Below are positions 5,486-6,464 of a stretch of 6,464 nucleotides of DNA, piece by piece. Each line of letters starts with the position of its first letter. The stretch's first letter is position 1. Below the pieces are notes generated by a model. That model searched no databases. It was not told where the DNA came from and worked only from the letters and a program-made list of their open reading frames with translations. The stretch comes from Spirochaetia bacterium UBA5368 (GTDB taxonomy: Bacteria; Spirochaetota; UBA4802; UBA5368). The stretch is taken from assembly GCA_002407865.1 (NCBI GenBank), contig DHPI01000070.1, positions 35,397 through 41,860 on the forward strand, written 5' to 3'. Both the position numbers and the translations under genes were made by a program.

Positions 5486-6464
5486 TCACACAGCGCGGCT
5501 TACCGGCACGGCCGCGCCGATCATCTCCCTGTTCGCAGCGCCGGGAGGCACCATCGGAAACACGTTTTCCTCATAGTGGATAGGGGCGTCGATAACACAC
5601 GGGCCGCCAAATTTCAGCAACTCCATCACTGCCACCGCGGGGTTCTTCTCGGCGCCGAGGTTGACGCTCCGTATGCCGTAGCCCCTGGCAATGGCGGCGA
5701 AATCCACGCGGTTTTCAAACCGCGACGCGATGTAATTGCCGCCGAAAAAGAGCTCCTGCTGCTGGCGCACAAGGCCAAGGTGCTGGTTGTTCATTATCAG
5801 CACGATCACGTTCAGTTTCAGCTCCGCGAGCGTCGCCAACTCCTGAATGTTCATCTGAAACGACCCGTCGCCGCTGACGCAGATTACCTGCCGTCCCGGG
5901 TTCGCGAGCGCGGCCCCGATAGCCGCGGGAAAGCCGAATCCCATGGTGCCAAGCCCGCCGGATGTAAGCAGCGTGCGTGGGTGACGAAAAGGATAGTGCT
6001 GCGCGACCCACATCTGGTGCTGGCCGACATCCGTGCAGATGATCGCGTCGTCAGCCGCGATTTTACTCATCCTTCTGAGTATCTCCTTCGGGTTTCTCGG
6101 GTCGCCCGCCCCTTCCTGCGCAGCCGCAAGCTCGCTTTTTAAACGGCCCATCCCGGCCATCCAGTCCGAGCGGTCGTTGTGTTCGAGCAGCGGCACAAGG
6201 GCTTCCAGTACAACGCCGACATCCGCGGCAAGCGAGATGTTCGACTTTCTGATCTTGTCTATCTCCGAATCATCGATATCGACATGCAGTATCGACGCCG
6301 CCGGGCAGAACTCGGCCACTTTGCCGACTGCCCTGTCGTCGAAGCGCGCGCCCAGCGCAATGATAAGGTCGGCGTCATCCAGCAGGTGATTGGTGAAGCT
6401 CGATCCGTGCATGCCGAGCATGCCCAGGTACAGCGGGTCGTCGGGCGGAAAGGCCCCGAGCCCC
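5486..6464 (-). CDS. ilvB: Acetolactate synthase (acetohydroxyacid synthase) large subunit, partial: N-terminus beyond right edge
   Basis: Catalyses condensation of pyruvate with pyruvate or 2-ketobutyrate, the first common step of valine, leucine and isoleucine synthesis, using thiamine diphosphate, Mg and FAD. The frame is open through base 6464, so about 325 C-terminal codons are visible. The central domain enters as GLGAFPPDDPLYLGMLGMHG and continues with ADLIIALGARFDDRAVGK. The thiamine-diphosphate domain has the metal-cofactor motif GDGSFQMNIQEL (complement of about 5837-5872) ending in NN (complement of 5786-5791), then LGLVRQQQELFF, and near the end ENVFPMVPPGAAN, as in E. coli acetolactate synthases. 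The catalytic Glu of the N-terminal domain lies off the window. At the position of the usual substrate-specificity Trp there is Gln (5759-5761), as in E. coli isozyme I. No ilvN/ilvH gene follows; the next gene is the convergent methyltransferase. The C-terminal tail is short, with no fused regulatory (ACT) domain. Confidence 0.96.
   Translation of the reverse strand, partial: GLGAFPPDDPLYLGMLGMHGSSFTNHLLDDADLIIALGARFDDRAVGKVAEFCPAASILHVDIDDSEIDKIRKSNISLAADVGVVLEALVPLLEHNDRSDWMAGMGRLKSELAAAQEGAGDPRNPKEILRRMSKIAADDAIICTDVGQHQMWVAQHYPFRHPRTLLTSGGLGTMGFGFPAAIGAALANPGRQVICVSGDGSFQMNIQELATLAELKLNVIVLIMNNQHLGLVRQQQELFFGGNYIASRFENRVDFAAIARGYGIRSVNLGAEKNPAVAVMELLKFGGPCVIDAPIHYEENVFPMVPPGAANREMIGAAVPVSRAV

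Noticed and set aside
5576..6142. 188-residue plus-strand frame opposite ilvB
   Set aside because: The minus strand is unmistakably acetolactate synthase; this frame shows no recognisable pattern.
1..6464. A novel multi-gene system such as defence, secretion or a biosynthetic cluster
   Set aside because: Gene orientation alternates, functions are unrelated or housekeeping, and there are no toxin-antitoxin, nuclease, transposase, reverse transcriptase or repeat-array signatures on either strand.

Overview
This looks like an ordinary chromosomal stretch of a Gram-negative-type bacterium. Two proteins start with cleavable-looking signal peptides, one starts with a signal peptide or anchor, and one gene encodes an HD-GYP cyclic-dinucleotide phosphodiesterase. 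Base composition is mixed: coding regions lean GC-rich and use many GCG, CGC and GGC codons, and the intergenic regions are AT-richer. Gene content (HD-GYP, DUF3124, a zinc-ribbon Nudix protein, an orphan solute-binding protein) would fit Spirochaetota, Desulfobacterota or similar environmental lineages, but the window cannot decide among them. I see no mobile element, phage gene, CRISPR array, tRNA or rRNA.

Layout, left to right. (1) Positions 1-688, minus strand: N-terminal 229 residues of a family-3 periplasmic solute-binding domain protein, cut by the left edge. (2) Positions 689-953: AT-rich divergent intergenic region with a good plus-strand promoter candidate. (3) Positions 954-1454, plus strand: zinc-ribbon Nudix hydrolase. 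(4) Positions 1471-2730, minus strand: tandem HD plus HD-GYP phosphodiesterase, convergent with the Nudix gene. (5) Positions 2731-2910: divergent intergenic region with promoter candidates on both strands and two perfect palindromes (12 and 14 bp) between them. (6) Positions 2911-4089, plus strand: secreted protein of unknown function. (7) Positions 4201-4686, plus strand: secreted DUF3124 protein. (8) Positions 4735-5463, plus strand: class I SAM-dependent methyltransferase, probably co-transcribed with the DUF3124 gene. (9) Positions 5486-6464, minus strand: acetolactate synthase large subunit (ilvB), C-terminal 325 residues, cut by the right edge.

The genes do not form one obvious pathway. 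Plausible links are a shared control region between the HD-GYP gene and the secreted protein, a two-gene unit of DUF3124 plus methyltransferase, and possibly cyclic-dinucleotide signalling if the truncated solute-binding protein continues into a signalling domain. The ilvB fragment belongs to branched-chain amino acid synthesis. It carries Gln where most acetolactate synthases have the substrate-specificity Trp, and no small-subunit gene follows it. I found no convincing novel multi-gene system. The points most worth checking are the ilvB specificity residue, the two uncharacterised secreted proteins and the palindromes in the 2731-2910 control region.
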